From contig JAXISZ010000011.1 of the NCBI GenBank assembly GCA_034680345.1, positions 1 through 64,000 on the forward strand: DNA of 64,000 bases, read 5' to 3'. The position numbers and the translations under genes are program-made. The stretch is from SXZD01 sp034680345. GTDB lineage: Bacteria > Pseudomonadota > Gammaproteobacteria > Burkholderiales > Burkholderiaceae_B. A model generated the notes under the pieces. It was not told the origin of the DNA. It did no database searches and saw only the letters and a list, made by a program, of their open reading frames with translations. This document shows, in pieces, positions 52,903-61,112 of the stretch (its first letter is position 1; each line of letters opens with the position of its first letter).

Positions 52903-54279
52903 TTACATGCCTAGTTTGGGCGGTAGGCCATTTTTTCCAACGATGCCAGCCATGCGTCGCATCATTTTGGAAAAACCACCTTTTTGCATTTGTCGCATCA
53001 TGCCGCGCATTTGTTCGTATTGATTCAGTAGTTTATTGACCTCTTGTACGGCAACACCAGAACCGGCTGCAATGCGGCGTTTTCGGGATGCTTTGATTAA
53101 ATCAGGTTTGCGTCGTTCCAGTGGAGTCATGGCACAGATAATACCTTCAAGTTGACGCACTTGTTGATCAACTTGCCCAGGGTTAACATCAGCGGCTGCT
53201 TTTGTAAGATGCGCAGGCAGTTTGTCCATTAAGCTTTGAATGCCTCCCATCCGTTTCATTTGCGTAATTTGATCGCGAAAATCTTCTAGATCGAACTCTT
53301 TGCCGCTTTTAAGTTTGCTGGCCAGTTTTTCAGCGGCTTTTTCGTCCATGCCGCGTTTGGCTTCTTCTACAAGCGAAACAATATCGCCCATCCCCAAAAT
53401 ACGGCCTGCTAATCGCTCAGGGTGAAATACTTCTATGCCGGTGAGTTTTTCTCCAATACCTATAAATTTAATAGGTTTGCCTGTAATGTGTCGCACTGAC
53501 AGCGCCGCTCCACCACGCGAATCGCCGTCTAGTTTGGTGAGCACTACTCCAGTTAGCGGCAGTGCGTCGTTGAAGGCTTTGGCGGTGTTAACAGCATCTT
53601 GTCCTAGCATGGCATCAACAAAAAACAGGGTTTCAATCGGTTGTAATTGGTTGTGTAAAGCGGTGATTTCTTGCATCATCGCTTCGTCAATACCCATGCG
53701 TCCGGCAGTGTCAACAATTAAAACATCAAACAAGTGCCGTTTGGCGTAGTTTAGGGCGGCAGCGGCAATGTCTGCGGGTTTTTGATCAGTATTGGAGGCA
53801 AACCATTCGGCGCCTGCTTGCTGCGTGACTGTTTTAAGCTGTGCTATGGCTGCAGGACGATAAACGTCGGCTGATACGGTTAGCACTTTCTTTTTTTTCT
53901 GTTCTTTTAAGAGTTTAGCCAGTTTACCTGTGGTTGTGGTTTTACCTGAGCCTTGTAAACCAGCCATGAGGATAACAGCAGGTGCTTGTGTGGCTAGGTT
54001 CAGTTCAACGGCTGCTTCACCCATGAGTTGTGTCAGCTCTTTGTGCACAATACCAACCAGGGCTTGACCTGGGGTTAAGCTAGCGATAACCTCTTCCCCC
54101 ATGGCTTTATTTTTAACATTGTTGATAAATTCTCGCACCACTGGCAGTGCAACATCGGCCTCTAGTAAAGCAAGGCGCACTTCGCGCAGCATGTCGGCGG
54201 TATTGGTTTCGGTTAGGCGAGCCTGGCCTGTAATGTTTTTAACCACGCGGGTTAAACGTTCAGAGAGATTTTCAAACAT
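52903..54279 (-). CDS. ffh: Signal recognition particle protein
   Basis: Ffh binds signal sequences and 4.5S RNA and delivers ribosomes to FtsY. The 458 residues from ATG 54279 begin MFENLSERLTRVVKNITGQA (N domain). The G domain follows with GLQGSGKTTTTGKLAKLL and DVLIVDTAGRMGIDE, and the C-terminal Met-rich M domain has MRGMMRQMQKGGFSKMMRRM. An in-frame ATG at 54375 would add 32 non-homologous residues lying in the divergent neighbour, so I reject it. It is divergent from the CcsA-like gene, the standard Burkholderiales arrangement. Confidence 0.97.
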   Translation of the reverse strand: MFENLSERLTRVVKNITGQARLTETNTADMLREVRLALLEADVALPVVREFINNVKNKAMGEEVIASLTPGQALVGIVHKELTQLMGEAAVELNLATQAPAVILMAGLQGSGKTTTTGKLAKLLKEQKKKKVLTVSADVYRPAAIAQLKTVTQQAGAEWFASNTDQKPADIAAAALNYAKRHLFDVLIVDTAGRMGIDEAMMQEITALHNQLQPIETLFFVDAMLGQDAVNTAKAFNDALPLTGVVLTKLDGDSRGGAALSVRHITGKPIKFIGIGEKLTGIEVFHPERLAGRILGMGDIVSLVEEAKRGMDEKAAEKLASKLKSGKEFDLEDFRDQITQMKRMGGIQSLMDKLPAHLTKAAADVNPGQVDQQVRQLEGIICAMTPLERRKPDLIKASRKRRIAAGSGVAVQEVNKLLNQYEQMRGMMRQMQKGGFSKMMRRMAGIVGKNGLPPKLGM

Positions 54280-54320
54280 GGTTTTAACTTTCCAACGCGT
54301 GTATGGGTTACACTGTACAT

Positions 54321-55190
54321 ATGAATTTTTCAATATTGTACGCCTTGGTGGCCATTCTTGATTTATGGGCCGCAATTTCTGTGGTTCGTTCTGACCTATC
54401 GGCTTGGTCAGTGGCCCGCCGCACTTGGCGTGCCGCAGTTCTAGGGTTGGTTTTAATTTTGCATGGCGTACTGTGGTATCAACACGTTTTTGCCCTTGAC
54501 GGCATGCGTTTTGGTTTTGCCCCAGCCATTAGCATTACTTTGCTTTTAGCTTGCGTTGTGTTGTGGCTTGAGGGGGTGAGTGGTCATTGGTCAATTTTAG
54601 ATGCGGTGGTATATCCTGCTGCAGCTGTTGGTTTAATATTGCCTATTTTTTTTCCAGGTACATTGGCCGGTTCATACGTTGACAATCTGTATTTTCAGTT
54701 GCATTTAAGTGTGGCTTTGGCGGCTTCTAGCGTTGTAAGTTTGGCGGCGGTGCATGCTATTTTGATGTCAATTCAAGAGCATCGACTGCACACGCCTTTG
54801 CGAATGCCTTTAAATCAGTCTAAGTTTTTATTTATAGCATTTGTGCAAAATCGCTTGGGCTTGTTGCTGGATCAGTTGCCTTCACTGTTGGCTATGGAAC
54901 GGTTGTTGTTTCGCTTTATTGTCGTGGGTTTTTTGCTTTTGACTTTAACGCTAGCCTCTGGGGTTTTGTTTACTGAACAGTGGTTGCAACAAGTTTTAGT
55001 CATTAACCATAAGGTTGTATTTACAATTTTTTCTTGGGCTATTTTTGGCGCTTTGTTATTTGGCCGACGTTATTATGGTTGGCGCGGTAAAGTGGCGTTG
55101 CGTTGGACCTTGGCTGGTGTTTGCACTTTATTATTAGCTTATGTGGGTTCGCGTTTTGTGCTGGAAGTGATTTTGCAACGGGCTGTTTAG
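54321..55190 (+). CDS. CcsA/YpjD-like cytochrome c assembly membrane protein
   Basis: A polytopic inner-membrane protein of 289 residues with about eight hydrophobic helices. It belongs to the CcsA/HemX-like family (PF01578), whose members move or handle haem for cytochrome c maturation. I find no clear tryptophan-rich WWD haem motif. The function of this YpjD-type branch is not firmly known. I choose ATG 54321 because the first helix starts directly after it (FSILYALVAILDLWAAISVV). ATG 54303 would add six residues overlapping the control region of ffh. Confidence 0.85.
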   Translation: MNFSILYALVAILDLWAAISVVRSDLSAWSVARRTWRAAVLGLVLILHGVLWYQHVFALDGMRFGFAPAISITLLLACVVLWLEGVSGHWSILDAVVYPAAAVGLILPIFFPGTLAGSYVDNLYFQLHLSVALAASSVVSLAAVHAILMSIQEHRLHTPLRMPLNQSKFLFIAFVQNRLGLLLDQLPSLLAMERLLFRFIVVGFLLLTLTLASGVLFTEQWLQQVLVINHKVVFTIFSWAIFGALLFGRRYYGWRGKVALRWTLAGVCTLLLAYVGSRFVLEVILQRAV

Positions 55191-55283
55191 TTCGGTTTTT
55201 CAGCACGTCTAGCTTTTTTAAGTTTTTTTCAATGAATCTTTTTTCAGTTTTTTATGCCGATTGTGTTGTGAGTAAAATAAAAA

Positions 55284-55526
55284 ATGTCGCGGATTATTTT
55301 TTTTCTGATATTGGCGCTTGTGGTTTGGGTGGTTATTGGTGCTTACCAACGTAGAAATTTAAGACCCGATTCAAAATCGTCGGCTATGCCTAGTAAGGCT
55401 TCAGAAGCCCAGATTTTGCGTTGTTTGCATTGTGGTGCATATGCGCCGGTTTCAGAGGGTGTGTTGATTCAAGGGCGCTATTATTGTTCTAAAGAACATG
55501 CGCAAATTCGCGGTGAATCCTTGTGA
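55284..55526 (+). CDS. PP0621-type small membrane protein
   Basis: An 80-residue protein with one N-terminal membrane helix (IIFFLILALVVWVVIGAY). Its cytosolic or periplasmic tail carries a CLHCG pair and a later RYYCSKEH, four possible metal ligands (CxxC...C-x2-H). This matches the conserved hypothetical PP0621 family that regularly precedes ampD in beta- and gammaproteobacteria. The role is unknown; zinc binding is inferred from the Cys/His pattern. It overlaps ampD by 4 bp. Confidence 0.85.
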   Translation: MSRIIFFLILALVVWVVIGAYQRRNLRPDSKSSAMPSKASEAQILRCLHCGAYAPVSEGVLIQGRYYCSKEHAQIRGESL

Positions 55527-56077
55527 GTATCCATTCTTCTCAGGACAGGCCTGAGTGGGTTGAAGGTTGGTGGGCAGGCGCTAAAGCCATACCTTCCCCC
55601 AATTTTGACGAGCGACCACCCAGCGCAGTGGTTGATATGGTTGTGGTTCATTGTATTAGCTTACCTGAAGGGCGTTTTTTTACTGGCGCCCCTTTGGATT
55701 TATTTCTTAATCAACTTAACCCTGAGGATGACCCAAGTTTTACAGCAATTGCAGGCCTTAAGGTTTCAGCACATTTTTTGATTGATCGGCAAGGCGATGT
55801 GTTGCAATTGGTGTCTTGTTTGCATCGGGCATGGCATGCAGGTGTTTCCATGTGGCAAGGACGAGACAAATGCAATGATTTTTCTATTGGTATTGAACTT
55901 GAGGGTACTGTTAGTCAAGCATTTACTAGTGCCCAATATCGTAGTTTAGATGCGCTTTTTCAGGCAATTTCTCAGCATTGGCCAGTTGTTCACTGGGTTG
56001 GTCATAGCGATATTGCTCCAGGCCGTAAGTTTGACCCTGGCCCCTTTTTTGACCGGTCTATTTTTCCAAAAAAATAG
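55523..56077 (+). CDS. ampD: 1,6-anhydro-N-acetylmuramyl-L-alanine amidase
   Basis: AmpD is a cytosolic zinc amidase that removes the peptide from recycled anhydro-muropeptides and so controls AmpR signalling where that exists. The 184 residues carry zinc ligands in VVVHCISLPEG, in LHRAWHAGVSMWQGRDKCND and in the C-terminal GHSDIAPGRKFDPGPFF, plus FSIGIELEGT with the structural Glu. The start is a GTG overlapping the preceding gene by 4 bp. No signal peptide is present, fitting AmpD rather than the periplasmic AmiD. Confidence 0.93.
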   Translation: MSIHSSQDRPEWVEGWWAGAKAIPSPNFDERPPSAVVDMVVVHCISLPEGRFFTGAPLDLFLNQLNPEDDPSFTAIAGLKVSAHFLIDRQGDVLQLVSCLHRAWHAGVSMWQGRDKCNDFSIGIELEGTVSQAFTSAQYRSLDALFQAISQHWPVVHWVGHSDIAPGRKFDPGPFFDRSIFPKK

Positions 56078-56140
56078 ATTCATTTGTTCTTCTGCTATTT
56101 AAATTCGTTGCGTAAAACCTCTTGCAAAGAAAATTTAATA

Positions 56141-56187
56141 ACACTAGAATTAGTTTAATTTGTTAATAAAAACACTATATGTTGTGT
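56141..56187. promoter_or_regulatory. Tandem NrdR boxes upstream of nrdA
   Basis: Two 16-bp elements lie at 56141-56156 (ACACTAGAATTAGTTT) and 56172-56187 (ACACTATATGTTGTGT). Against the NrdR consensus ACACWATATATWGTGT the second matches 15 of 16 positions and the first 12 of 16. They are separated by 15 bp, 31 bp centre to centre, the three-helical-turn spacing known for NrdR repressor sites. They sit 72 bp before the nrdA start. Confidence 0.85.
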
Positions 56188-56259
56188 TTTAACAATCTAA
56201 AAACAAGGGTTAAGTTCTTTGTTTTGTATTAAAAAATCTTTTATCGGGAGACCCTCAGT

Positions 56260-59214
56260 ATGTCATACGGCTCGGAAGTGTTAGCACTTAACCCCGTTCA
56301 TTCTTCATCTCATGAAGATTCAGTTGGTGGCCTATACAATTTAAATTCGGCTTTAAATCAATTTAAAGTGGTTCGTCGCAACGGTTCTGTGGTGGCTTTT
56401 GAACCCGTGAAAATTAGCATTGCTATGACCAAAGCTTTTTTAGCGGTTTCAGGTGGGCATGGTGCGGTTTCTGCGCGTATTCGACAATTGGTAGAAGATT
56501 TAACAGGCACCGTAGTTAGTGCCTTTGTTCGACGTCAACCATCCGGTGGTATTTTGCACATTGAAGACATACAAGATCAAGTTGAGTTGGCTTTGATGCG
56601 TTCTGGTGAGCACGATGTTGCCCGTTCTTATGTGTTGTATCGCGAGCGTCGAGCACAAGAGCGTGCCCAGCAAGCAAAGGAACAACGGGCTGGGCAAGTA
56701 ATTCATGTAATCGACGCGGGCCAGCGCTGTCCACTTGATGTTGCTGGACTAAAAGCAATTATCGTTGCTGCGTCTCAAGGTTACGAAAGTTTAATTGATA
56801 TTGAGCATATTTTAGCTGATACCTTAAAAAATCTATACGATGGTGTTGATGTTGAAGATGTATTTAAGTCGGCTATTTTGTCTGCTCGCGCTATGATTGA
56901 GGTGGACCCAGCTTACACTTATGTCACGGCTCGTTTGCTGATGCACACCATTCGTAAAGAAATATTAGGGCGCGAAGTGCCCCAGCCAGACATGGCGGTG
57001 GCTTATGTAGAATATTTTCCTGGTTTTATTAAAAAAGGGGTTGACGCTGGTTTATTGGACACGCGTTTGGCGCAGTTTGATTTACAGCGCTTGGCCGCAG
57101 CTTTAAATGCAGACCGTGATTTACAGTTTGATTATTTGGGTCTACAAACCTTGTACGACCGTTATTTTTTACATGTAGACGACGTACGAATTGAAATGCC
57201 TCAGGCCTTTTTCATGCGTGTGGCTATGGGTTTGTCTTTAAATGAGGTAGATCGTGAAAGTAAAGCCATTGAGTTTTATCACGTGTTGTCTAGTTTTGAC
57301 TTCATGAGTTCCACTCCCACGTTATTTAATTCTGGCACAGTGCGTTCGCAGTTGTCTTCATGTTATTTAACTACAGTACCTGATGATTTAGATGGTATTT
57401 ACGAGGCATTAAAGGAAAATGCTTTGTTGTCTAAGTTTGCTGGTGGTTTGGGCAATGACTGGACTCCGGTGCGTGCTTTGGGCAGTCATATCAAAGGTAC
57501 CAATGGTAGAAGTCAAGGTGTGGTGCCTTTTTTAAAGGTGGTCAATGATACTGCAGTGGCTGTTAATCAAGGCGGAAAGCGCAAGGGTGCTGTATGCGCA
57601 TATTTGGAAACATGGCATTTAGATGTTGAAGAATTTTTAGAGTTGCGTAAAAACACTGGTGATGACCGTCGCCGCACCCATGACATGAATACCGCCAATT
57701 GGATTCCAGACTTGTTCATGAAGCGTGTGATGGAAGGTGGCGAATGGACCTTGTTTTCTCCTTCTGATGTGCCAGATTTACATGAAAAATTTGGTCAAGC
57801 GTTTGAGTCGGCTTATTTGCGTTATGAAGAAAAAGTCACACTTGGTGAAATCAAACTCTATAAAAAATTGCCTGCTGTACAATTGTGGCGCAAAATGTTG
57901 TCCATGTTGTTTGAAACTGGGCATCCATGGATTACGTTTAAAGATCCGTGCAATATTCGCAGCCCGCAGCAGCATGTGGGTGTGGTGCACTCATCCAATT
58001 TGTGTACAGAAATTACCCTAAACACCAATGATAGCGAAATTGCTGTGTGTAACCTTGGCTCAGTTAATTTATTAGCACACATGAAGGCTGACGGTTTAGG
58101 TGGTTTTGTATTGGATGAACAAAAACTGCAATCCACTATCAATGTTGCTATGCGTATGTTGGACAATGTTATTGATATTAATTACTACGCTGTGGCTAAG
58201 GCTCGTAATTCAAATTTGCGCCATCGTCCAGTGGGGTTGGGTATGATGGCATTTCAAGAAGCTTTGCACTTGCAGCGAATCGCTTATGCTTCTGAGGCGG
58301 CGGTTGAATTTGCTGACCGGTCAATGGAGGCGATTTCTTATTATGCTTATTGGGCTTCTACGGAGTTAGCCCGTGAGCGTGGGCGTTACAGTACGTTTAA
58401 AGGTTCTTTATGGGACCGCGGCATTTTACCTTTGGATTCTCTAAAATTATTAAAACAAGAGCGGGGCGGTTATGTTGAGGCAGATATATCCGCCACCAAA
58501 GATTGGGATGCGTTGCGTGCTCGTATCCAAACTTACGGCATGCGCAATAGCAACTGTGTTGCAATTGCGCCAACTGCTACGATTTCCAATATTGTTGGGG
58601 TGTCCGCATCGATTGAGCCAACGTTTCAGAACTTGTATGTAAAATCCAATTTGTCTGGTGAATTTACGGTGGTTAATGAATTTTTGGTGCGTGACCTGAA
58701 GCGTTTGGGTCTTTGGGACGAAGTCATGGTTGCTGATCTCAAGTATTTTGATGGGTCTTTGGCGCAGATTAACCGCGTTCCCCCTGAGTTGCGAGAGCTT
58801 TACGCTACCGCTTTTGAAGTGGATCCAAGTTGGTTAGTGGAAGCGGCGGCCCGCCGTCAAAAATGGATTGATCAAGCGCAGTCTTTAAATATTTACATGG
58901 CTGGCGCATCTGGTAAACGTTTAAATGATACTTATAAACTGGCCTGGATTCGTGGCCTGAAAACCACTTATTACTTGCGTACTATTGGTGCAACGCACGC
59001 CGAAAAATCAACCCTTCGAGGCGGTGAGCTCAATGCAGTGCCTGTTGATGGCGGCTTTGGTAGCGGGGTTAGTGGTGGTTCAGTGGGTTCGTTTGGGGGC
59101 GGTTTAGGTCCAGCGGGGGTTAATGCGCACCTACCAGAACCCGAAATTGTTGGCAAAGTGTGTGCCTTGCGTCCCGGTGATGCTGGTTTTGAAGAGTGCG
59201 AGGCTTGTCAGTAA
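56260..59214 (+). CDS. nrdA: Ribonucleoside-diphosphate reductase alpha subunit (class I)
   Basis: NrdA reduces ribonucleoside diphosphates to deoxy forms. The 984 residues begin with an ATP-cone regulatory domain (FKVVRRNGSVVAFEPVKISI, about 34-120). The catalytic barrel has the redox cysteine in SQLSSCYLTTVPDDLDG, the thiyl cysteine in SNLCTEITLNT, NSNCVAIAPTATISNIVG and the radical-transfer tyrosine pair in KTTYYLRTIGATH. A glycine-rich linker precedes the C-terminal redox pair CEAC. It is longer than E. coli NrdA (761), as usual for this Burkholderiales form. GGGAG is 11 nt before the ATG, and NrdR boxes precede it. Confidence 0.96.
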   Translation: MSYGSEVLALNPVHSSSHEDSVGGLYNLNSALNQFKVVRRNGSVVAFEPVKISIAMTKAFLAVSGGHGAVSARIRQLVEDLTGTVVSAFVRRQPSGGILHIEDIQDQVELALMRSGEHDVARSYVLYRERRAQERAQQAKEQRAGQVIHVIDAGQRCPLDVAGLKAIIVAASQGYESLIDIEHILADTLKNLYDGVDVEDVFKSAILSARAMIEVDPAYTYVTARLLMHTIRKEILGREVPQPDMAVAYVEYFPGFIKKGVDAGLLDTRLAQFDLQRLAAALNADRDLQFDYLGLQTLYDRYFLHVDDVRIEMPQAFFMRVAMGLSLNEVDRESKAIEFYHVLSSFDFMSSTPTLFNSGTVRSQLSSCYLTTVPDDLDGIYEALKENALLSKFAGGLGNDWTPVRALGSHIKGTNGRSQGVVPFLKVVNDTAVAVNQGGKRKGAVCAYLETWHLDVEEFLELRKNTGDDRRRTHDMNTANWIPDLFMKRVMEGGEWTLFSPSDVPDLHEKFGQAFESAYLRYEEKVTLGEIKLYKKLPAVQLWRKMLSMLFETGHPWITFKDPCNIRSPQQHVGVVHSSNLCTEITLNTNDSEIAVCNLGSVNLLAHMKADGLGGFVLDEQKLQSTINVAMRMLDNVIDINYYAVAKARNSNLRHRPVGLGMMAFQEALHLQRIAYASEAAVEFADRSMEAISYYAYWASTELARERGRYSTFKGSLWDRGILPLDSLKLLKQERGGYVEADISATKDWDALRARIQTYGMRNSNCVAIAPTATISNIVGVSASIEPTFQNLYVKSNLSGEFTVVNEFLVRDLKRLGLWDEVMVADLKYFDGSLAQINRVPPELRELYATAFEVDPSWLVEAAARRQKWIDQAQSLNIYMAGASGKRLNDTYKLAWIRGLKTTYYLRTIGATHAEKSTLRGGELNAVPVDGGFGSGVSGGSVGSFGGGLGPAGVNAHLPEPEIVGKVCALRPGDAGFEECEACQ

Positions 59215-59355
59215 CAATATTTGCATTTTTAAAAACACGGGTATTAAACAATTTGAGTGCGCAACTCCATACGTAACCTAGTATAGGGTTCAGTGCGTAG
59301 CTAAGAGCAATGACCTAATTACGAGAAGTAATTTTTAATAATAGAGGAAAAACTG

Positions 59356-60462
59356 ATGTCATCTTGGAATGAAGAAACTGTAAGCTTGTCGAGTGCATCA
59401 GCCGCAGTAGTTACAGCAATGGCGGGGGTTGATGATGCTGATCACCGTCGTGTCAACGCTGCCGATAAGCGAGTGATTAACGGTACCACCGACGTGAATC
59501 AATTGGTACCCTTTAAATACAAGTGGGCCTGGGAAAAGTATTTATCCGGTTGTGCAAACCATTGGATGCCGCAAGAGATTAATATGGATCGCGACATTGC
59601 CTTGTGGAAAAGCCGTGATGGTTTAACCGAGGACGAGCGTCGTTTGGTTAAACGCAACCTTGGTTTTTTCGTGACGGCAGACTCATTAGCAGCCAACAAC
59701 ATAGTTTTGGGAACATATCGCCATATTACGGCTCCTGAGTGTCGGCAATTTTTATTGCGTCAAGCGTTTGAAGAAGCCATTCATACGCACGCCTATCAGT
59801 ATATTGTTGAAAGCTTGGGACTTGATGAATCTGAGGTATTTAACGCATACCACGAAATTGCTTCAATTCGTGACAAAGACGAATTTTTAGTGCCGTTTAT
59901 TGACGTTTTAACCAACCCTGAGTTTAAAACAGGTACACAAGATGCTGATCAAACATTGTTGCGTTCTTTGATTGTGTTTGCTTGTTTGATGGAAGGTTTA
60001 TTCTTTTATGTCGGTTTTGTACAAATTTTAGCATTGGGCCGTCAAAATAAAATGATTGGTGCTGCTGAGCAATATCAATATATTTTGCGTGATGAGTCCA
60101 TGCACTGTAACTTTGGTATTGATTTGATTAACACCATTAAACTAGAAAACCCGCATTTGTGGACTTCGCAATTTCGTGAAGACATCAAAGGCTTATTTAT
60201 GAAAGCCGTTGAGTTAGAATACCGCTATGCTGAAGATACAATGCCACGTGGTGTTTTGGGGTTAAATGCGCCTATGTTTAAAGAATACTTGCGTTTTATT
60301 GCCAACCGCCGTGCAGTGCAAATTGGTTTAGAGGCTTTATTTCCGAATGCCACCAATCCATTTCCTTGGATGAGTGAAATGCTGGATTTGAAAAAAGAGC
60401 AAAACTTTTTTGAACGCCGTGTAACTGAGTATCAAACGGGTGGGGTTTTAAGCTGGGACTAA
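59356..60462 (+). CDS. nrdB: Ribonucleoside-diphosphate reductase beta subunit
   Basis: NrdB carries the diiron-tyrosyl radical cofactor for NrdA. The 368 residues keep the ligand set: Asp in VTADSLAANN, Glu and His in EEAIHTHAYQY with the radical tyrosine four residues after the His, Glu in ACLMEGLFFYVG, and Glu and His in RDESMHCNFG. The tyrosine makes it a radical-storing subunit, not a Tyr-less subclass. AGAGG lies 11 nt before the ATG. The 141-bp gap from nrdA shows no NrdR box, so one transcript from the nrdA promoter is likely. Confidence 0.96.
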   Translation: MSSWNEETVSLSSASAAVVTAMAGVDDADHRRVNAADKRVINGTTDVNQLVPFKYKWAWEKYLSGCANHWMPQEINMDRDIALWKSRDGLTEDERRLVKRNLGFFVTADSLAANNIVLGTYRHITAPECRQFLLRQAFEEAIHTHAYQYIVESLGLDESEVFNAYHEIASIRDKDEFLVPFIDVLTNPEFKTGTQDADQTLLRSLIVFACLMEGLFFYVGFVQILALGRQNKMIGAAEQYQYILRDESMHCNFGIDLINTIKLENPHLWTSQFREDIKGLFMKAVELEYRYAEDTMPRGVLGLNAPMFKEYLRFIANRRAVQIGLEALFPNATNPFPWMSEMLDLKKEQNFFERRVTEYQTGGVLSWD

Positions 60463-60532
60463 AATAATTTCCCGATAAAACAACCTTATGACTGGACTAA
60501 CAATCTTACGGATGGATTGACTGGTCTAAACC

Positions 60533-60775
60533 TTGAATAAGGTACACAAGATAAATAAAAGAAATCAGCATGTGGTGAAAACAGGCGAAGGTTGGTCTCT
60601 GCGTGGTGCAAATGCCAAAAAATTGACAAAGGTATTTGATACACAGTCCGAGGCTATAGCAAAAGGTAAGCAAGTGGCAAAAAACCAAAAAGTCGAGTTA
60701 TTTATCCACGCAAGGGATAATAAGATTTGGGCACGTGACAGCTATGGCTTGGACCCTTATTCACCAAAAGGGTGA
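60533..60775 (+). CDS. DUF2188 small protein
   Basis: An 80-residue DUF2188 protein (PF09954): NQHVVKTGEGWSLRGANAKK, later QSEAIAKGKQVAKNQKVELF and a closing DSYGLDPYSPKG, all characteristic of the family. Function is unknown; members are small, basic and sometimes carried on mobile DNA. The usual ATG is missing. An in-frame TAA lies only two codons upstream, so translation must begin at TTG 60533 or at a GTG near codon 14. No ribosome-binding site is obvious, so expression may be weak. A strong terminator follows at once. Confidence 0.78.
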   Translation: MNKVHKINKRNQHVVKTGEGWSLRGANAKKLTKVFDTQSEAIAKGKQVAKNQKVELFIHARDNKIWARDSYGLDPYSPKG

Positions 60776-60793
60776 TTCGTTCTCTAATTATTC

Positions 60794-60826
60794 AAAAGGC
60801 GGTCTGCAATCTGACCGCCTTTTTTT
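60794..60826 (+). terminator. Strong rho-independent terminator
   Basis: AAAAGGCGGTC (60794-60804), loop TGCAATCT, then GACCGCC (60813-60819) followed by seven T residues. The stem is perfect and GC-rich, extended by A-T pairing of the tracts. It ends transcription of the nrdAB / DUF2188 side, and the reverse strand A-tract gives it some bidirectional character. Confidence 0.95.
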
Positions 60827-60836
60827 AAACGTGGAC

Positions 60837-61010
60837 TCAAGTACGAAGTGCAACATCGTTAACGTATTGAAAAAATATTTCTTTTGGTGTTTTATACCCC
60901 AATCTTTTTCTTGGCCTATTGTCTAATAGCTGTTCAGTCATTTTTATTTCATTCTCAGTAACAGTAGATAAAGGACGTTTTTTTGGAATGTATTGGTGTA
61001 AAAATCCATT
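60837..61010 (-). mobile_element. IS30-family transposase remnant (3' end)
   Basis: On the minus strand the peptide NGFLHQYIPKKRPLSTVTEN, then NRPRKRLGYKTPKEIFF, ending NDVALRT, is the typical C-terminus of IS30 transposases (NGLLRQYFPK...NxRPRKRLGYKTPxE). The stop lies at 60837-60839, and the sequence GCACTTCGTACTTGAGTCCACG just beyond looks like an IS30-type terminal end. The N-terminal helix-turn-helix and most of the DDE catalytic domain are gone. Homology stops near 61010, where a different gene's tail begins. The element is dead. Confidence 0.85.
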
Positions 61011-61112
61011 CAGGGGAGTTGGTTTGTACCAAATCGTTTGATAGAAACCGCGCAGTGGCAAGAAATTGCCCGTTTAACGCGTCAGGCAATTTCTTTGGAG
61101 TCCGTATTGTGA
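61011..61112 (+). pseudogene. eda: C-terminal remnant of KDPG aldolase (eda)
   Basis: On the plus strand the frame after the IS30 break reads QGSWFVPNRLIETAQWQEIA, then RLTRQAISLESVL, and stops at TGA 61110-61112. This closely resembles the end of 2-keto-3-deoxy-6-phosphogluconate aldolase, where GGSW(L/M)xP begins the last helices and WxxIxxLAxxA closes the protein. The first roughly 180 residues are missing, removed where the IS30 copy now stands. The stop codon overlaps the ppc start (GTGA), indicating that eda and ppc were once translationally coupled. Confidence 0.7.
61060..61095. repeat. Inverted repeat next to the ppc ribosome-binding site
   Basis: AAGAAATTGCC (61060-61070) and GGCAATTTCTT (61085-61095) are exact complements with a 14-nt loop. 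The second arm ends 1 bp before the GGAG that serves ppc. In RNA this forms a stable hairpin against the Shine-Dalgarno sequence. It also lies within the coding remnant of eda. Confidence 0.8.

Noticed and set aside
54280..54375. Long form of ffh with 32 extra N-terminal residues
   Set aside because: The extension is antisense to the CcsA-like gene and lacks similarity; MFENLSERL is the conserved start.
60983..61108. Longer N-terminus for ppc starting at 60983
   Set aside because: The extra 42 codons run antisense through the IS30 end and out of frame through the eda remnant; the GTG at 61109 has the ribosome-binding site and the correct length.
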